DNA of 64,000 nucleotides from Streptomyces xiamenensis (GTDB lineage: Bacteria; Actinomycetota; Actinomycetes; Streptomycetales; Streptomycetaceae). The stretch spans positions 1,240,001 to 1,304,000 of the forward strand of contig NZ_CP009922.3 in assembly GCF_000993785.3 (NCBI RefSeq), read 5' to 3'. The notes beneath the pieces were generated by a model. That model made no database searches. It saw only the letters and a program-made list of their open reading frames with translations, and had not been told where the DNA came from. The number at the start of each line of letters is the position of its first letter. Within the stretch, counting starts at the first letter, position 1. Of this stretch, positions 43,809 to 52,964 are shown piece by piece. The position numbers and the translations under genes were made by a program.

Positions 43809-44819
43809 CTACGCGATCCGCGCCGCCCGCTCACCGCCCGGGGCCCGCTGGTCCTGCCCGCCCTGCGCACGCCACCAGCGGTAGGTGTCCCGGATGCCGT
43901 CCGCCAGCGGCACGGCCGGGGTGAAGCCCAGCGCGCGCAGCCGGGAGACCTCCAGCAGCTTGCGCGGGGTGCCGTCCGGCTTGCCGGTGTCCCAGCCGAT
44001 GCCCCCGGTGAACCCGGTGGCATCCGCCACCAGAGAGGCCAGTTCCGCGATGGAAAGGTCCTCGCCGCAGCCGACGTTGACCGGGCTGTCCCCGTCGTAC
44101 CGGCGCAGCAGCAGCAGACAGGCGCGCGCCAGGTCGTCGCTGTGCAGGAACTCCCGGCGCGGGGTGCCGCTCCCCCACAGCACCACCTCCCGGCGGCCGG
44201 AGGTGCGCGCCTCGTGGAAGCGGCGGATCAGGGCGGGCAGGACGTGCGAGGTCTCGGGGTCGAAGTTGTCGCCGGGCCCGTAGAGGTTGGTGGGCATCGC
44301 CGAGATGTACGCGCGCCCGAACTGCCGCCGGTAGCCGCGTACCTGGGTGATCCCGGCGATCTTGGCAAGGGCGTACGGCTCGTTGGTCGGTTCCAGCGCG
44401 CCGGTCAGGAGCGCGTCCTCGGTGATCGGCTGGGTGGCGTGCTTGGGGTAGATGCACGAGGAGCCCAGGAACAGCAGCCGGTCGATGTCCGCCGCGTGCG
44501 CTCCGGCGATCACGGACAGCTGGATGCGCAGGTTGTCCTCCAGAAAGGGCACCGGATGGCGCGAGTTCGCCATGATCCCGCCGACCCGGGCCGCCGCGAG
44601 CACCACGGCGTCGGGGCGGGCCTCGCGCAGGAAGGCGCCGGTGCGCCCGGCGTCGCGCAGATCCAGCTCGTCACGGGTACGGGTGAGGACCTCGTACCCC
44701 TCGGCCGTCAGCAGGCGGGTGAGGGCGGAGCCGACCAGACCGCGGTGGCCGGCGACGAAGATCCGGGCGGCGGGCGGCAGCAGGAGCGGGGGCGCGGGCG
44801 AAGGCGCGGGCGACGTCAC
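43809..44819 (-). CDS. fcl: GDP-L-fucose synthase
   Basis: 336 aa from the GTG at 44819; the frame extends to 44888, but that would crowd the divergent gmd promoter. SDR motifs: [13 protein letters not shown] nucleotide binding, LGSSCIYP with catalytic Ser, YALAKIAG with Tyr and Lys, and [12 protein letters not shown]. The [10 protein letters not shown] and SSCIYPKHA blocks are diagnostic of GDP-4-keto-6-deoxymannose epimerase/reductase, the second step to GDP-L-fucose. It is divergent from gmd, which supplies its substrate. Confidence 0.94.
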   Translation of the reverse strand: MTSPAPSPAPPLLLPPAARIFVAGHRGLVGSALTRLLTAEGYEVLTRTRDELDLRDAGRTGAFLREARPDAVVLAAARVGGIMANSRHPVPFLEDNLRIQLSVIAGAHAADIDRLLFLGSSCIYPKHATQPITEDALLTGALEPTNEPYALAKIAGITQVRGYRRQFGRAYISAMPTNLYGPGDNFDPETSHVLPALIRRFHEARTSGRREVVLWGSGTPRREFLHSDDLARACLLLLRRYDGDSPVNVGCGEDLSIAELASLVADATGFTGGIGWDTGKPDGTPRKLLEVSRLRALGFTPAVPLADGIRDTYRWWRAQGGQDQRAPGGERAARIA

Positions 44820-44902
44820 GCTCCCGGATTCTGCCAGCCCGCCCGCACGCGGCAACGCCGTTTCACACAAGCCGACTTCACATCCCACTGGGGGAACCGC
44901 TG

Positions 44903-45916
44903 ATGCCGAGGACCGCGCTGATCACCGGGGTGACCGGGCAGGACGGCTCGTACCTGGCCGAACTGCTGCTGGGGAAGGGGTACACGGTGCACGGGCTGGT
45001 GCGCCGCTCCTCCTCCTTCAACACCGAGCGGATCGACCACATCTACCAGGGCCCGCAGGACTTCGAGCGGCGGCTGATCCTGCACCACGCCGATCTGTCG
45101 GACGGGGTGGCGCTGGTCAATCTGCTGCGGGAGGTCAGCCCGGACGAGGTGTACAACCTCGGCGCCCAGTCGCACGTGCGGGTGTCGTTCGACGCGCCGC
45201 TGTACACCGGGGACGTCACCGGGCTCGGTTCGCTGCGGCTGCTGGAGGCGCTCCGGGCCAGCGGCGTACCGGCCCGGGTGTACCAGGCGTCGTCCTCGGA
45301 GATGTTCGGCGCGGCCCCGCCGCCGCAGCACGAGGGGACCCCGTTCCACCCGCGCAGCCCGTACGGCTGCGCCAAGGTGTTCAGTTACTGGTCGACCGTC
45401 AACTACCGCGAGGCATACGGCATGTTCGCGGTGAACGGCATTCTGTTCAACCATGAGTCGCCGCGCCGTGGTGAGACCTTCGTGACCCGCAAGATCACCC
45501 GGGCCGTCGCCCGGATCGGGGCCGGGCTCCAGGACAAGCTGTATCTGGGCAATCTGGACGCGGTACGGGACTGGGGCTACGCGCCGGAGTACGTCGAGGC
45601 GATGTGGCGGATGCTCCAGCGCGAGGTGCCCGACGACTACGTGGTGGCCACCGGGGACGCGGCGACCGTACGGGACTTCCTGGCCGAGGCGTTCGCGGCG
45701 GCGGACATGGAGTGGGCGGACCACGTGCGGTTCGACCCCAAGTACGAACGCCCCAGCGAGGTGGACGCGCTGATCGGGGACGCGGGCAAGGCGCGGGAGC
45801 TGCTGGGCTGGGAGCCGGCGGTGCGCTGGCGCGAGCTGGCCCGGCTGATGGTGAAGGCCGATATCGCCGCGCTGGAGGAGGAGTTGAGCGGGGCCCGGGT
45901 ACGGGTGGATCGGTGA
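44903..45916 (+). CDS. gmd: GDP-mannose 4,6-dehydratase
   Basis: 337 aa. The Rossmann motif is [23 protein letters not shown], followed by [24 protein letters not shown] (Ser/Glu catalytic), [11 protein letters not shown] (Tyr/Lys) and [18 protein letters not shown]. These are diagnostic of Gmd. It forms GDP-4-keto-6-deoxy-D-mannose from GDP-mannose, feeding Fcl. Together they provide GDP-fucose for the surrounding glycosyltransferases. One of the usual family glycines is replaced, giving SPYGCAK rather than SPYAAAK. Confidence 0.95.
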   Translation: MPRTALITGVTGQDGSYLAELLLGKGYTVHGLVRRSSSFNTERIDHIYQGPQDFERRLILHHADLSDGVALVNLLREVSPDEVYNLGAQSHVRVSFDAPLYTGDVTGLGSLRLLEALRASGVPARVYQASSSEMFGAAPPPQHEGTPFHPRSPYGCAKVFSYWSTVNYREAYGMFAVNGILFNHESPRRGETFVTRKITRAVARIGAGLQDKLYLGNLDAVRDWGYAPEYVEAMWRMLQREVPDDYVVATGDAATVRDFLAEAFAAADMEWADHVRFDPKYERPSEVDALIGDAGKARELLGWEPAVRWRELARLMVKADIAALEEELSGARVRVDR

Positions 45917-46028
45917 CCGCGACCGCGGCGTGCACACGCGGGGACCGTGACCACCGCCGGACGGATGGTCACGGATGGATCGGTGAAGGGGAGCGACCGG
46001 TGAAGGACGGCGAGGCGGAGTGGGCGCG

Positions 46029-48815
46029 ATGACAGCACGGCAGAACCGGAGTGGGTGGCGGCGGGCCACCGTGTACGGAACGGCCCTGGCGCTGGCCGCC
46101 GGGGCCCTGGTGGGAGCCGGCGGCGGGGTCGGCGGCGAGAGCGGGGGCGCGCACGCGCTGACCCCTCCCGTGGGGTTCACCGCGGACGAGCTCCCGACCT
46201 GGCAGACGAACGGCATCGTGCACGCCCTGGCGGAGGCGGACGGCACGGTGTTCGTGGGCGGGACCTTCTCCACCATCCGTCCCCCGGGCGCCGCGTCCGG
46301 CACCCAGGAGCAGGCCGTGGACAATTTCGTCGCCCTGGACGCCGCCACCGGCGAGCCGGTGACGTGCGATCTGCGGTTCACCGTCGGATCGGGTACGGCG
46401 ACGGTCCGTGCCCTGGAGGTCTCCCCCGACGGCCAGACGCTGTACGTGGGCGGCACCTTCGGGTCGGTGAACGGCGTCGGGGCCTCCTCGGTGGCGGCCT
46501 TCGACCTGCCCGGCTGCACCCGCAAGAGCTTCCCGGTCGCCGCCAACAGCATGGTGCGCTCCTTCGCGGTGAGCGACGACCGGGTCTATCTGGGCGGCAA
46601 CTTCACCCAGATCAACAGCACCGCCAGGTCCCGGTTCGCAGCCGTGACCCCGGACGGCACACTGACGGACTGGGTCGCCAACGCCGACGAGCCGGCCAAG
46701 GCGGTGGAACTGACCCCGGACGGCAGCCGGGTGATCCTGGGCGGCGACTTCTTCACCGTCAACGGCGCCGACTCGCACGCGCTGGCGGTGGTACGGGCCG
46801 ACACCGGCGCCAACGTCCGCACGTATCCGCTGGGGTTCATCGAGCGCACCTCCACCGTGCAGGACATCGCGGTGGACGCCACCGGCTTCTACACCGGCAA
46901 CGAGGGCACCGGGTCGGGAGTGTTCGACGGGCGGATCGCCCTCAACCACAGCGACCTCAACGAACGCTGGCGCGACACCTGCCTGGGCGCCACCCAGGCG
47001 GTCGAGGTGTACCAGGACGTGCTCTACAGCGGGCACCACGCCCATGACTGCTCCAGCATGGGCGAGTTCCCCGACCAGCCGCGCTACCACCTGTTCGCGC
47101 AGTCGGTGAACCACCCCAAGCTGCTGGGCTGGTTCCCCAACACCAACGACGGCCTCGGCGAGGCGCTGGGGCCGCGCGTGCTCCAGGCCGTCCTGGACCA
47201 CCCCACCGACGACCGCGACTTCCTGTGGGTGGGTGGCGGCTTCACCACCGTCAACGGGCAGCCGCAGTGGGGCCTGACCCGGTTCGCCGACCGCCCGGAC
47301 ACCGGGAATCCGTCCGTGCCCGAGGTGTACGCCTCCTCGCACACACCGGGCCAGATCGAGGTGCACTGGCGGCCCAGCATCGACCTGGACGACCACCTGC
47401 TGACGTACCGCGTCTACCGCGACGGCGCCACCACCCCGATCCACACCAGTGAGGTGGAGTCGGTGCCCTGGCGCCGCCCGCAGCAGACCTTCACCGACAC
47501 GGCGGTGACGGCGGGCGAGACCCACAGCTACCGGGTCACCGCGACCGACGGGGCAGGCAACACCACGGCGCTGTCCACCCCGGTGTCGGCGACGGTCGCC
47601 TCCGGAACCCAGCCGTACGTGCAGGCGGTGCGGGCCGACAACCCGCTGCTGTACTGGCGGTTCGACGAGACCTGGGGGAACCTGGTCACCGACGCCTCGG
47701 CGAACAACCGGGCCAACGGCGTGCACCGCAACGGCCCGCAGCGCGGCGTCACCCCCGGCGCCGTACCCGGGCCCGGCGCGGCGGGCGTGGGCCACGACGG
47801 GTCCGCGACGTACACCTACAGCGACCGCAGTTACTCCGGTCTGACCCGGTTCACGGTCGAGACCTGGTTCAAGACCACCACCACGCAGGGCGGCAAGATC
47901 ATCGGGCTGGGCAACCGGACCCTGGAGCCGAGCTCGGTGCGCGACAACAACCTGTACATGCTGAACGACGGCCGGCTGTCGTTCGGGGTGTACGACACGG
48001 CGCTGCGCACGATCACCAGCGGCGGCACGGCGCGGTACAACGACGGCCGGTGGCACCATGTCGTGGCCTCGGTGGGCGCGAACGGGATGCGGCTGTACGT
48101 GGACGGCACACAGGTCGCGAGCAACACGTCCATCACCCAGGTGCGGAACCGCACCGGCTGGTGGCGCGTCGGCGGCGACAGCACGGCGAGCCTCGCCTCC
48201 CGCCCCTCCAGCGACTTCTTCAACGGCCAGCTGGACGAGACGGCCGTGTACGGGGCGCAGTTGTCGGCGGCCCGGGTCACCGCGCACTACCAGGCGGCGT
48301 CGCAGCCGGTGGACACCGTCACCCAGCTGACGCCGGTGGCCGACACCTACGTCAACGCGGCGGCGGTCAGCGCCAACTACGGCACGCACCAGAATCTGGC
48401 GGTGCGCGGCACCCCCGGGTACGAGGCGTATCTGCGCTTCCAGCTGCCGGCCGCCCCCTCCGGGACCGTGCTCAAGAGCGCCGCGCTGCGGGTACGGGTG
48501 ACGACGGACGCGGTGGCGGGGTCGGTGGACGACTTCACGGTACTGCCGGTCACCGGGAGCTGGACGGAGACGGGCACCACGTACACCGGCAGACCCGCGC
48601 TGGGGACGGGCGCGCTGGGCACGCTGAGCGCGCCGGAGTCGGTGGGCGGCACGTACACGGTGCCGCTGACGACGGCGACGGTGCGCGGATCGCTGGGCGG
48701 GCAGTTGAACGTGGCGCTGGTAGGGGACGGGGACGACAGTCTGTGGCTGTACGCGCGTGAGTCGGGCGCCGAGGCCAACCGTCCGCAGCTGCTGCTGACG
48801 TTCGGGGCCCCGTGA
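46029..48815 (+). CDS. Large secreted protein: beta-propeller, FnIII, LamG and DNRLRE domains
   Basis: 928 aa from the ATG at 46029 (GGCGGAG 8 nt upstream; GTG at 46020 is possible). A signal peptide ends near GGAHA. Residues ~30-430 contain at least five blade repeats of the type VFVGGTFSTI, LYVGGTFGSVNG, VYLGGNFTQIN, VILGGDFFTVNG and LWVGGGFTTVNG. An FnIII domain follows (VPEVYASSHTPGQIEVHW...), then a LamG/concanavalin-like domain (LTRFTVETWFKTTT...WHHVVASVGANGMRLYVDGT) and a C-terminal DNRLRE domain (ADTYVNAAAVSANYGTHQNLAVRG). No catalytic site is seen. It is probably a wall- or glycan-associated adhesin or matrix protein of the EPS locus. Confidence 0.85.
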   Translation: MTARQNRSGWRRATVYGTALALAAGALVGAGGGVGGESGGAHALTPPVGFTADELPTWQTNGIVHALAEADGTVFVGGTFSTIRPPGAASGTQEQAVDNFVALDAATGEPVTCDLRFTVGSGTATVRALEVSPDGQTLYVGGTFGSVNGVGASSVAAFDLPGCTRKSFPVAANSMVRSFAVSDDRVYLGGNFTQINSTARSRFAAVTPDGTLTDWVANADEPAKAVELTPDGSRVILGGDFFTVNGADSHALAVVRADTGANVRTYPLGFIERTSTVQDIAVDATGFYTGNEGTGSGVFDGRIALNHSDLNERWRDTCLGATQAVEVYQDVLYSGHHAHDCSSMGEFPDQPRYHLFAQSVNHPKLLGWFPNTNDGLGEALGPRVLQAVLDHPTDDRDFLWVGGGFTTVNGQPQWGLTRFADRPDTGNPSVPEVYASSHTPGQIEVHWRPSIDLDDHLLTYRVYRDGATTPIHTSEVESVPWRRPQQTFTDTAVTAGETHSYRVTATDGAGNTTALSTPVSATVASGTQPYVQAVRADNPLLYWRFDETWGNLVTDASANNRANGVHRNGPQRGVTPGAVPGPGAAGVGHDGSATYTYSDRSYSGLTRFTVETWFKTTTTQGGKIIGLGNRTLEPSSVRDNNLYMLNDGRLSFGVYDTALRTITSGGTARYNDGRWHHVVASVGANGMRLYVDGTQVASNTSITQVRNRTGWWRVGGDSTASLASRPSSDFFNGQLDETAVYGAQLSAARVTAHYQAASQPVDTVTQLTPVADTYVNAAAVSANYGTHQNLAVRGTPGYEAYLRFQLPAAPSGTVLKSAALRVRVTTDAVAGSVDDFTVLPVTGSWTETGTTYTGRPALGTGALGTLSAPESVGGTYTVPLTTATVRGSLGGQLNVALVGDGDDSLWLYARESGAEANRPQLLLTFGAP

Positions 48816-49408
48816 TGATGTGGCTGCGGAGGTACAGGCTGCTGTTCGCGCTGGGGCTGCTGGCGACGCTGGCGGGACTGCTGGTGCTGAACCAGTGCTC
48901 GGCGCGCAGCGGCGGGGGCCAGGTGACGGTGGGCGCCGGGCAGCCCGGGGCGACGGGGCCGGCCGGGGCACCAGGGGCGGACGGCACGGCGGACGGCGAG
49001 GGCCGGGAGGCCGGCGGGGGCGCGGGAGAGCGCGAAGGGGAAGGCGCGGCGGACCCGGATCCGGACCGCGACACGGACCCCGACGCGGACCCCGACGCGG
49101 ATCCGGGGGCCGCGCCCCAGGGCTCGCCCGCCGGCGGGTCCGCGTCCGGCGGTGGACTGACGGCGGAGCAGCGGGCCTTCGTGACCGAGCTGTCCGGCAG
49201 CCCCGACGTGCCGGCCGGTACCGACCCGGCGGCGGTGCTGGAGATCGGCACGGAGGCGTGCGAGCGCCTCGGCTACCTCGACCGGCACGCCACCGGTGAG
49301 GAGATCACCGGCGCGCTGCGCGACGGCGAGATCCCGCAGGCGGAGACGGCGATCGAGAACCTGTGCCCCGAGTACGGGGATCTGCTGGACCAGGCCCGAG
49401 GAGAGTGA
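48812..49408 (+). CDS. Membrane-anchored acidic protein, DUF732-like C-terminus
   Basis: 198 aa, starting at a GTG that overlaps the previous stop (ATG at 48815 is the alternative). One N-terminal helix (LLFALGLLATLAGLLVLNQC) is followed by a long Gly/Asp/Pro linker with DPDADPDADP-type repeats. The small C-terminal domain (AFVTELSGSPDVPAG...IGTEACERLGY...ENLCPEYGDLL) has two Cys in a pattern like DUF732. It probably sits outside the membrane as a partner of the large LamG protein. Function unknown. Confidence 0.78.
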   Translation: MMMWLRRYRLLFALGLLATLAGLLVLNQCSARSGGGQVTVGAGQPGATGPAGAPGADGTADGEGREAGGGAGEREGEGAADPDPDRDTDPDADPDADPGAAPQGSPAGGSASGGGLTAEQRAFVTELSGSPDVPAGTDPAAVLEIGTEACERLGYLDRHATGEEITGALRDGEIPQAETAIENLCPEYGDLLDQARGE

Positions 49409-50250
49409 GCGCACCGGTGCGGAAACTACCCATCGTCGTGGTGATCCCGACGAAGAACGAGGCGGAGAACATCACCTCCACGGTGCGTTCCGTCATCCAC
49501 CACTTCGAGGCCGTCGTCGTGGTGGACTCCGACAGCACGGACGGCACCCGGAAGCTGGCGAAGGCGGCGGGCGCCGAGATCGTCCCGTACACCTGGGACG
49601 GGAAGTACCCGAAGAAGAAGCAGTGGTGCCTGGACCATGTGCACCGCGAGAGGGACTGGGTGCTGTTCCTGGACGGTGACGAGACGCCGAGCCCCGAGCT
49701 GCTCGCCGAGCTGCGGCGGATCTTCTTCGACGGTCGCGGGGTGAAACCGGCGGCGTTCGACATACCGCTGGGGTACTGGTTCGGCGGGCGGCGGCTGCGG
49801 CACGGGTACACCATCGTGAAGCGGGCGCTGCTGGACAGGACCCGGGCCAGGTTCCCCGAGCCGGACGATCTGGACGCGCCGGGGATGGGTGAACAGGAGG
49901 GGCACTACCAGCCGTTGGCGCACCCGGCGTTCCGGCTGCGGGCGCCGATCGAGCACCGGGACCTGGACCCGGTGGGGACGTGGTTCGATCGGCACAACCG
50001 CTACTCGGACTGGGAGGCGTGGCTGGAGCTGAACCCCGAGGTGCGGGAGCAGATCCGGGTGGCGAAGACCCGGCAGGGGCAGCTGTTCCACCGGGCCCCG
50101 TTCAAGCCGCTGGTCTCCTTCGCCTACGCGTATGTCTGCAAGCGTGGCTTCCTGGACGGGCGGGCCGGGCTCGACTACGCGCTGGCGATGAGCTTCTACC
50201 GCTGGCAGATCGGGGTGAAGGCGCGGGAGCTGGCCGAGTCCCGGTTCTAG
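49405..50250 (+). CDS. Family 2 glycosyltransferase
   Basis: 281 aa from the GTG at 49405, overlapping the previous stop as GTGA; a GTG at 49417 is possible. GT-A features are VVVIPTKNEAENI and the DxD-like FLDGDETPSPELL, with KKKQWCLDH between them and a conserved WFGGRRLRHGY loop. It resembles WaaE/KdtX-type cytoplasmic GT2 enzymes acting on lipid-linked sugars. It probably extends the glycan started by the EPS priming enzyme. Its stop codon shares the palindrome CTAG with the stop of the opposing GT4 gene. Confidence 0.9.
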   Translation: MSAPVRKLPIVVVIPTKNEAENITSTVRSVIHHFEAVVVVDSDSTDGTRKLAKAAGAEIVPYTWDGKYPKKKQWCLDHVHRERDWVLFLDGDETPSPELLAELRRIFFDGRGVKPAAFDIPLGYWFGGRRLRHGYTIVKRALLDRTRARFPEPDDLDAPGMGEQEGHYQPLAHPAFRLRAPIEHRDLDPVGTWFDRHNRYSDWEAWLELNPEVREQIRVAKTRQGQLFHRAPFKPLVSFAYAYVCKRGFLDGRAGLDYALAMSFYRWQIGVKARELAESRF

Positions 50251-51392
50251 CGGCGGTGTTCGAGTCCCTCGTAGATGCCGAGGAGTTCGCCGACGACGGC
50301 GTCGAGGGTGAACCGCCGCCGCACCAGGTCCCAGGCGGCCAGCGAGGCTTTCTCGTTGGCCGCCGGGTCCAGCAGTTCCAGGACGGCGCCCGCGATGTCC
50401 TGCGGCCGTTCCACGACCCGCCCGGCGCCCGCCCCGGCGACGTCCGGGGCGAGCCCCGTGGTGGCGGTGATGACGACGGGGGTGCCGACCGACATCGCTT
50501 CCAGGACGGAGACGGAGAAGGCGTCCTGGACGGACGGCAGCACGAACACGTCCGCGGCCCGCAACTGCCGCAGCACATCGGGCCCGTCGAGCCCGCCGGG
50601 CACGTCGAGCGCGTCGCGTACCCCCAGTTCGCCGGCGAGCGCCAGTGTGCCGGCGAGCGCCCCGGTGTCGGGCCCGGCGAGCACGAACCGCGCGTCCGGG
50701 TGCCGGTCGAGCACGGCCGGCATGGCCCGTACGAAGTCCTGCGGCCGCTTCCCCTCCTGCACGCGGGCGAGGTAGAGCACGGTCGGGGGGCGTCCGGGGC
50801 CGGGGAGGCGCGTCCGCCGTTCGCGCCCCGGCACTCCGTTGACGAGGCGGTGGGCGGGGGCGATCGGGTCGGGGGCCACGACGGCGGCGGTCTCGCGCCG
50901 CTCGCGCTCGGTGAGATGCAGGACGGCGTCGGCGCGCCGGAGCACCCGGCGCATTCCCAGTACGTCCACCAGCTGCGCGACGCGTTTGTCGGTCGGATCG
51001 ACCATGCCGTGCGTCTGGACGACGAGGGGCCGGCCGGCCCGCAGGGCGATCAGTGCGAAGGGCAGGGTGATCAGGTCCCGCATCAGGTGGACATGGACCA
51101 CGTCGGCCGAGCGGATGTACGACCGGGCGCGGGCCAGCAGGGCGGGCGAGGTGATGCCGCTCACCTCGAAGCGGGGCAGTACGTGCCGGGCCGGGAACAA
51201 CCGCACCGGCACCCCGTCCACGTGGCGCGGCAGGGGCTCCCCGGGCGGGAAACCGTCGCCGAGCGCGAGCGTGAGGGCCTCGTGCCCGCGTGCGCGCAGA
51301 CCCCGGCAGAGGTTGAGCGCCACCCGGGTCGGGCCGCCGAACGCGTGCGTCGGGGTGTGCAATGTGACCACATGAAGAACCCGCACGGGCAT
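50247..51392 (-). CDS. Family 4 glycosyltransferase
   Basis: 381 aa. A GT-B fold is indicated by the N-terminal FGGPTRVALNLCRGLRARGHE and the C-terminal nucleotide-sugar domain: TVLYLARVQEGKRPQDFVRAM, then VLPSVQDAFSVSVLEAMSVGTPVV (EX7E-like motif; the first Glu is replaced by Asp in QDAFSVSVLE). It probably adds a sugar, perhaps fucose, to the same glycan. Convergent with the GT2 gene, sharing four bases at the stops. Confidence 0.9.
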   Translation of the reverse strand: MPVRVLHVVTLHTPTHAFGGPTRVALNLCRGLRARGHEALTLALGDGFPPGEPLPRHVDGVPVRLFPARHVLPRFEVSGITSPALLARARSYIRSADVVHVHLMRDLITLPFALIALRAGRPLVVQTHGMVDPTDKRVAQLVDVLGMRRVLRRADAVLHLTERERRETAAVVAPDPIAPAHRLVNGVPGRERRTRLPGPGRPPTVLYLARVQEGKRPQDFVRAMPAVLDRHPDARFVLAGPDTGALAGTLALAGELGVRDALDVPGGLDGPDVLRQLRAADVFVLPSVQDAFSVSVLEAMSVGTPVVITATTGLAPDVAGAGAGRVVERPQDIAGAVLELLDPAANEKASLAAWDLVRRRFTLDAVVGELLGIYEGLEHRR

Positions 51393-51412
51393 CAGTCAAG
51401 CAGACCGGCGGT

Positions 51413-51760
51413 TCAGGCGGAGGCCAGTCGCAGTATCAGGGCGGCGACGGCGAGCAGGCCGGAGACGATGGGCGGGACCAGGCCGCGGTCACCGGCGCGC
51501 AGGTGGATGAGGACCGCCCCGATGAAGTAGCAGATCACGCCGGAGGCGGCGGCGGCGCCGAGCGGCACGATCACGAGGCCGGCGAGCAGCCCGATCCCGC
51601 CGGCCAGCTTGGTGAGGGCCAGCCGGGGTTGCCAGGCGTCCGGCACGCGCAGGGCGCGGAGGTTGGCGCGGTACTGGGGATTGCCGGACAGGGATACGGC
51701 GGCCGTGCCGATGAGTATGGCGGAAAGCAGGGCGCTGACGACGCCATAGGCGATGAACAT
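51413..51760 (-). CDS. DoxX-like small membrane protein
   Basis: 115 aa from the ATG at 51760. Four helices are visible: IAYGVVSALLSAILIGTAAVSL, LTKLAGGIGLLAGLVIVPLGAA, VICYFIGAVLIHL and PIVSGLLAVAALILRL. The LTKLAGGIGLLAGL block fits DoxX-like proteins of unknown or redox-linked role. It ends 20 bp upstream of the GT4 start on the same strand. Confidence 0.82.
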   Translation of the reverse strand: MFIAYGVVSALLSAILIGTAAVSLSGNPQYRANLRALRVPDAWQPRLALTKLAGGIGLLAGLVIVPLGAAAASGVICYFIGAVLIHLRAGDRGLVPPIVSGLLAVAALILRLASA

Positions 51761-51864
51761 GACCGCTCCGGGGTGGGGTGGCGCGAGGTGACGCGAGGTG
51801 ACGGGTGTGTGCCGGAGGACACCCAATCAGGAGAACCGCCCCTGTACATAGGCCCTTTGCGCGT

Positions 51865-52569
51865 TTAACCGATCACACGTGCGAGGGAGAAGCCGTCGTA
51901 CCCCTTGCTTCCGACGGTCTGGACGGCGGTGGCGGACAACCGCTCGTCCCGCGCGATGCGTTCCAGGTACCGCCGTACGCCCTTGACCCGCGCGTCGGTG
52001 CTGTCGGAATCGATGACGGCGCCGTCCCGGACCACGTTGTCCCCGATGATCAGACTGCCGGGGCAGGTGAGCTTGAGCGACCAGTCCAGGTAGTGCGCGT
52101 TATTGGGCTTGTCGGCGTCGATGAAGACGACGTCGAACGGCTCGGCGCCCTCCTCGACCAGCGCGGCGAGCGTATCGAGCGCGGCCCCCACCCGTACCTC
52201 CACGGTCTCGGCCAGGCCGGCCCGGCGCAGATTCCGGCGGGCGACATCCGCGTAGACCGCGTCGTACTCCAGGGTGATGAGGCGGCCGCTGCCGTCGGTG
52301 GGCAGCGCCCGGCCCAGCCAGATGGTGCTGTAGCCGCCGAGTGTCCCGATCTCCAGGATCCGCCGGGCCCCCTGGAGCTGGGCGAGCAGTTGCAGCATCT
52401 TCCCCTGGTTCGGCGCCACGTGGATGGGGGGCAGCCCTGCCGCTTCACTGTTGAGCAGCGCGGCCCGCAGAACCTCGTCCTCGGGCGCGAGCAGGCCGGA
52501 GAAGTAGTCGTCCACGGCGGTCCACCGCGACTGAAGGTGCTGCTGGCGATGCGAGTGGTGGAGAGGCAT
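51865..52569 (-). CDS. SAM-dependent O-methyltransferase (caffeoyl-CoA OMT type)
   Basis: 234 aa. Methyltransf_3 features are VAPNQGKMLQLLAQLQGARRILEIGTLGGYSTIWLG (SAM-binding), TLEYDAVYADVARRNL, DVVFIDADKPNN (divalent metal/catechol) and IIGDNVVRDG. It probably methylates a small catechol or phenolic hydroxyl. No dedicated partner is next to it. Confidence 0.92.
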   Translation of the reverse strand: MPLHHSHRQQHLQSRWTAVDDYFSGLLAPEDEVLRAALLNSEAAGLPPIHVAPNQGKMLQLLAQLQGARRILEIGTLGGYSTIWLGRALPTDGSGRLITLEYDAVYADVARRNLRRAGLAETVEVRVGAALDTLAALVEEGAEPFDVVFIDADKPNNAHYLDWSLKLTCPGSLIIGDNVVRDGAVIDSDSTDARVKGVRRYLERIARDERLSATAVQTVGSKGYDGFSLARVIG

Positions 52570-52662
52570 GAGCCGAACCTAACAAATCGGACAGCTGTCG
52601 CCGGGTGGCGAACCGCACGGGCAGCGCCCATGGCGTCGGAGGGAGGCCGACGAGGAGTCCGG

Positions 52663-52698
52663 TGTCCCGGGTGTCGCGGGTGTTCCGGGTGTCGCGGA
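52663..52698. repeat. Short 9-bp tandem repeat, TGTCGCGGG-type x4
   Basis: Four consecutive units TGTCCCGGG, TGTCGCGGG, TGTTCCGGG, TGTCGCGGA lie in the 209-bp gap upstream of the O-methyltransferase. No gene is seen in this gap. Confidence 0.75.
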
Positions 52699-52778
52699 CA
52701 CGGGCCGTGACGGGCCCGGCGGGCATCTTCGGCGAGGTGGGCACCCTCACGGTCGCCGTGCCCCACTCCGGCGCCGGA

Positions 52779-52964
52779 TCATGCACGCACCGCCCCCGCT
52801 ATGAAGGCCGTCCACTGCTCACGTGTGAAGGACAGCCGCGCTCTTTGTGCGGCCTTGGTGTCACGGACCTGCACGCCATCACAACTCGCGGCCACTTCGA
52901 TACAGTTGGCACCGGAGCCATCGCTGTAACTGCTCTTGCGCCAAGCCGGCCGCTCACCGTTCAT
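52779..52964 (-). CDS. DUF397-family small protein
   Basis: 61 aa. The DUF397 signature is complete: AWRKSSYSDGSGANCIEVA, then VQVRDTKAAQRARLSFTREQW. It is coupled to the upstream XRE regulator by an ATGA overlap. Such pairs (WhiJ/AbaA-like) recur dozens of times in Streptomyces and control development or secondary metabolism. The small protein is thought to modulate its regulator. Confidence 0.95.
   Translation of the reverse strand: MNGERPAWRKSSYSDGSGANCIEVAASCDGVQVRDTKAAQRARLSFTREQWTAFIAGAVRA

Noticed and set aside
45969..48971. Minus-strand open frame of 1000 codons opposite the LamG/DNRLRE gene
   Set aside because: It is Arg/His/Gly-rich noise; the plus strand has a signal peptide and recognisable domains.
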